Positions 61,645 to 64,000 of a stretch of DNA of 64,000 nucleotides are shown piece by piece (positions within the stretch are counted from its first letter, which is position 1; each line of letters opens with the position of its first letter). The notes under the pieces are model-generated. The model did not search any database. It worked only from the letters and a program-made list of their open reading frames with translations, and was not told the origin of the DNA. A program made the position numbers and the translations under genes. This stretch comes from Metallyticus violacea (Eukaryota; Arthropoda; Insecta; Mantodea; Metallyticidae), in assembly GCA_030762175.1 (NCBI GenBank), contig JAUJEO010000021.1, forward strand, positions 1,116,001 to 1,180,000. Reading direction: 5' to 3'.

Positions 61645-64000
61645 ACTGTTTCTCTTTCATTATACTAGTTTGATAGCCTCAGCAAAGCATATTATGCACA
61701 AAGAATCTCTAAAAGAAAAAAAAAATTTTTCGAAATTTGGAACTTCGTTTGAATCACTTTTTTTCCGTTCTTATTTGAGATAACTGGTTCTCTTTCATTA
61801 TACTAGTTTGATAGCCTCAGTAAAGCATATCATGCACAAAGAATCTCGAAAAGAAAAAAAATTTTTTTCGAAGTTTGGAAACTTCATTAGAATCACTTTT
61901 TTTCCGTTCTTATTTGAGATAACTGGTTCTCTTTCATTATAGTAGTTTGATAGCCTCAGAAAAGCATATTATGCACAAAGAATCTCGAAAAGAAAAAAAA
62001 TTTTTTTCGAAGTTAGGAAACTTCGTTAGAATCACATTTTTCCGTTCTTATTTGAGATAACTGGTTCTCTTTCATTATACTAGTTTGATAGCCTCAATAA
62101 AGCATATTATGCACAAAGAATCTCAAAGAAAAAAAATTTTTTTCGAAGTTTGCAAACTTCGTTTGAATCACTTTTTTTCCGTTCTTATTTGAGATAACTG
62201 GTTCTCTTTCACTATACTAGTTTGATAGCCTCAGTAAAGCATATTATGCACAAAGAATCTCGAAAAGAAAAAAGTTTTTTTTCGAAGTTTCGAAACTTCG
62301 TTTGAATCCCTTTTTTTCCGTTCTAACTTGAGATAACTGGTTCTCTTTCATTATACTAGTTTGATAGCCTCAGTAAAGCATATTATGTGCAAAGAATCTC
62401 GAAAAGAAAAAAAATTTTTTAAGAAGTTTGGAAACTTCGTTAGAATCACTTTTTTTCCGTTCTTATTTTAGATAACTGGTTCTCTTTCATTATACTAATT
62501 TGATAGCCTCAGTAAAGCATATTATGCGCAAAGAATTTCGAAAAGAAAAAAAAATTTTTCGAAGTTTGGAAACGTCGTTAGAATCACTTTTTTTCCGTTC
62601 TTATTTGAGATAACTGGTTCTCTTTCATTATACTAGTTTGATAGCCTCAGAAAGGCATATTATGCGCAAAGAATCTCGAAAAGAAAAAAGTTTTTTTTCG
62701 AAGTTTGGAAACTTCGTTTGAATAACTTTTTTCCGTTCTTATTTGAGATAACTGGTTCTCTTTCATTATACTAGTTTGATAGCCTCAGAAAAGCATATTA
62801 TGCGCAAAGAATCTCGAAAAGAAAAAATTTTTTTTTCGAAGTTTGGAATCTTCTTTAGAATCACTTTTTTTCCGTTTTTATTTGCGATAACTGGTTCTCT
62901 TTCATTATACTAGTTTGATAGCCTCAGAAAACCATATTATGCGCAAAGAATCTCGAAAAGAAAAAAAATTTTTTTCGAAGTTTGGAAACTTCGTTATAAT
63001 CACTTTTTATCCGTTCTTATTTGAGATAACTGGTTCTCTTTCACTATACTAGTTTGATAGCCTCAGTAAAGCATATTATGCACAAAGAATCTCGAAAGAA
63101 AAAAGTTTTTTTTCGAAGTTTCGAAACTTCGTTTGACTCACTTTTTTTCCGTTCTAATTTGACATAACTGGTTCTCTTTCATTATACTAGTTTGATAGCC
63201 TCATTAAAGCATATTATGTGCAAAGAATCTCGAAAAGAAAAAAATTTTTTTTCGAATTTTGGAAACTTCGTTAGAATCACTTTTTTTCCGTTCTTATTTT
63301 AGGTAACTGGTTCTCTTTCATTATACTAATTTGATAGCCTCAGTAAAGCATATTATGCGCAAAGAATCTTGAAAAGAAAAAAAATTTTTTTCGAAGTTTG
63401 GAAACGTCGTTAGAATCACTTTTTTTCCGTTCTTATTTGAGATAACTGGTTCTCTTTCATTATACTAGTTTGATAGCCTCAGAAAAGCATATTATGCGCA
63501 AAGAATCTCGAAAAGAAAAAAGTTTTTTTTCGAAGTTTGGAAACTTCGTTTGAATAACTTTTTTTCCGTTCTTATTTGAGATAACTGGTTCTCTTTCATT
63601 ATTCTAGTTTGAAGCCTCAGTAAAGCATATTATGCACAAAATATCTCGAAAAGAAAAAAAATGTTTTTCGAAGTTTGGAAACTTCATTAGAATCACTTTT
63701 TTTCCGCTCTTATTTGAGATAACTGGTTCTCTTTCATTATACTAGTTTGATAGCCTCAGTAAAGCATATCATGCACAAAGAATCTCGAAAAGAAAAAAAA
63801 TTTTTTTCGAAGTTTGGAAACTTCATTAGAATCACTTTTTTTCCGTTCTTATTTGAGATAACTGGTTCTCTTTCATTATAGTAGTTTGATAGCCTCAGAA
63901 AAGCATATTATGCACAAAGAATCTCGAAAAGAAAAAAATTTTTTTTCGAAGTTAGGAAACTTCGTTAGAATCACTTTTTTCCGTTCTTATTTGAGATAAC
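61645..64000 (+). repeat. HOR unit C10: m1-m17, 3' truncated by the window, copy of C6
   Basis: m1 marker at 61645, m15 marker at 63602. It shares with C6 the rare m3 'cacatttttcc' (about 62033) and m9 'tttggaatcttc' (about 62842) at an offset of 24,128-24,129 bp, but not C6's private m2, m8 and m10 changes. The window ends inside the m17 monomer. Confidence 0.88.

Larger units (their letters stand above)
1..64000 (+). repeat. AT-rich ~139-bp satellite array, head to tail, whole window
   Basis: Every line of the window is the same monomer, about 139 bp long (138-140 in most copies), in one orientation. Counting each monomer from the ACTG of 'gataACTGgttctc', the landmarks in order are: 'cattatactagtttgatagc', 'cctcag', a GCATATTATGC dyad (about 43-53), 'aaagaatctcgaaaag', a 15-bp A/T block (about 72-86), an 18-bp dyad (about 87-104), a T7 tract and 'ccgttcttatttgagata'. 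About 461 copies fit in the window. No inverted copy, unique insert or transposon interrupts it. Such arrays are typical of eukaryotic centromeric, pericentromeric or subtelomeric heterochromatin; which of these applies here, and the species, cannot be read from the sequence. I do not recognise the monomer as a named satellite family. Confidence 0.98.
27533..64000 (+). repeat. 24.1-kb super-unit duplication (C5-C8 followed by C9-C10)
   Basis: 51.9-64.0 kb repeats 27.5-39.9 kb. Offsets step down from 24,406 bp (m1 27533/51939; m27 31135/55540) to 24,265 (m32 31923/56188) to 24,128 (m15 34205/58333; m32 36360/60488; m1 37517/61645). Each step equals one monomer lost in the downstream copy. Shared rare variants ('ggaaaattcg', 'cttctaaagaatc', 'cacatttttcc', 'tttggaatcttc') support common descent rather than general HOR similarity. 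Confidence 0.85.

Noticed and set aside
1..64000. CRISPR array
   Set aside because: There are no unique spacers: the whole 139 bp is repeated, the differences are single bases, and the scale is far beyond CRISPR arrays.
1..64000. MYB-like (TAACTG) and TATA-like motifs in every monomer
   Set aside because: Short motifs expected in an AT-rich repeat; they recur because the monomer recurs. Nothing marks a promoter.
1..64000. Telomeric repeats, rDNA or tRNA-derived satellite
   Set aside because: No short G-rich telomere-like tandem, no rRNA or tRNA consensus boxes found in the monomer on either strand.
1..64000. Prokaryotic or viral origin
   Set aside because: No coding density, and 461 copies of a non-coding monomer with a three-level hierarchy fits eukaryotic satellite DNA only.

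Overview
The whole window is one uninterrupted eukaryotic satellite DNA array. A single AT-rich monomer of about 139 bp (42 G+C in one representative monomer counted by hand, about 30% GC) is repeated head to tail, always in the same orientation, roughly 461 times from base 1 to base 64000. I see no gene, tRNA, rRNA, transposon, CRISPR array or unique-sequence island. The scale, purity and layering of repeats suggest centromeric or pericentromeric satellite chromatin in a long-read assembly. The species cannot be named from the sequence. Undepleted CpG weakly favours an animal or fungus with little DNA methylation over a heavily methylated plant or vertebrate.

The monomers are not interchangeable. 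Using single-base diagnostic variants I could name 45 monomer types (m1 to m45, each counted from the ACTG of 'gataACTGgttctc') that recur in a fixed order as a higher-order repeat (HOR) of 45 monomers, about 6.24 kb. Two intact 45-mers lie at 21291-27532 and 37517-43757. All other units are the same 45-mer with blocks of whole monomers gained or lost: 1-3823 (m18 partial to m45), 3824-9229 (39 monomers), 9230-16857 (55), 16858-21290 (32), 27533-37516 (72, two joined 36-monomer partial units), 43758-50137 (46), 50138-51938 (13), 51939-61644 (70, two joined 35-monomer partial units) and 61645-64000 (m1 to m17, cut by the window end). These counts are accounted for monomer by monomer.

Three layers of amplification can be read. 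An old 9-monomer sub-period survives inside the 45-mer (m17-m23 resemble m26-m32). The 45-mer was then amplified. Most recent are segmental duplications of whole stretches: a 5,406-bp tandem duplication (3281-14092), a 1,249-bp nine-monomer tandem duplication (about 47182-49679), an 1,801-bp 13-monomer tandem duplication (about 49261-52862), and a 24.1-kb super-unit that makes 51.9-64.0 kb a copy of 27.5-39.9 kb. The left part (to about 21.1 kb) also carries a 10-monomer block (N-block) in three units, absent from the rest.

Within each monomer the fixed architecture is a GCATATTATGC dyad, a 15-bp A-tract/T-tract block whose A/T boundary slides while its total length stays almost constant, an 18-bp dyad (CGAAGTTTGGAAACTTCG, or the perfect palindrome CGAAGTTTCGAAACTTCG in m5, m11, m19 and m28), and a second T-tract. 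A partial CENP-B-box-like match overlaps the end of the dyad. The array's biology is probably structural (repeat homogenisation by unequal exchange, chromatin or centromere packaging) rather than coding.
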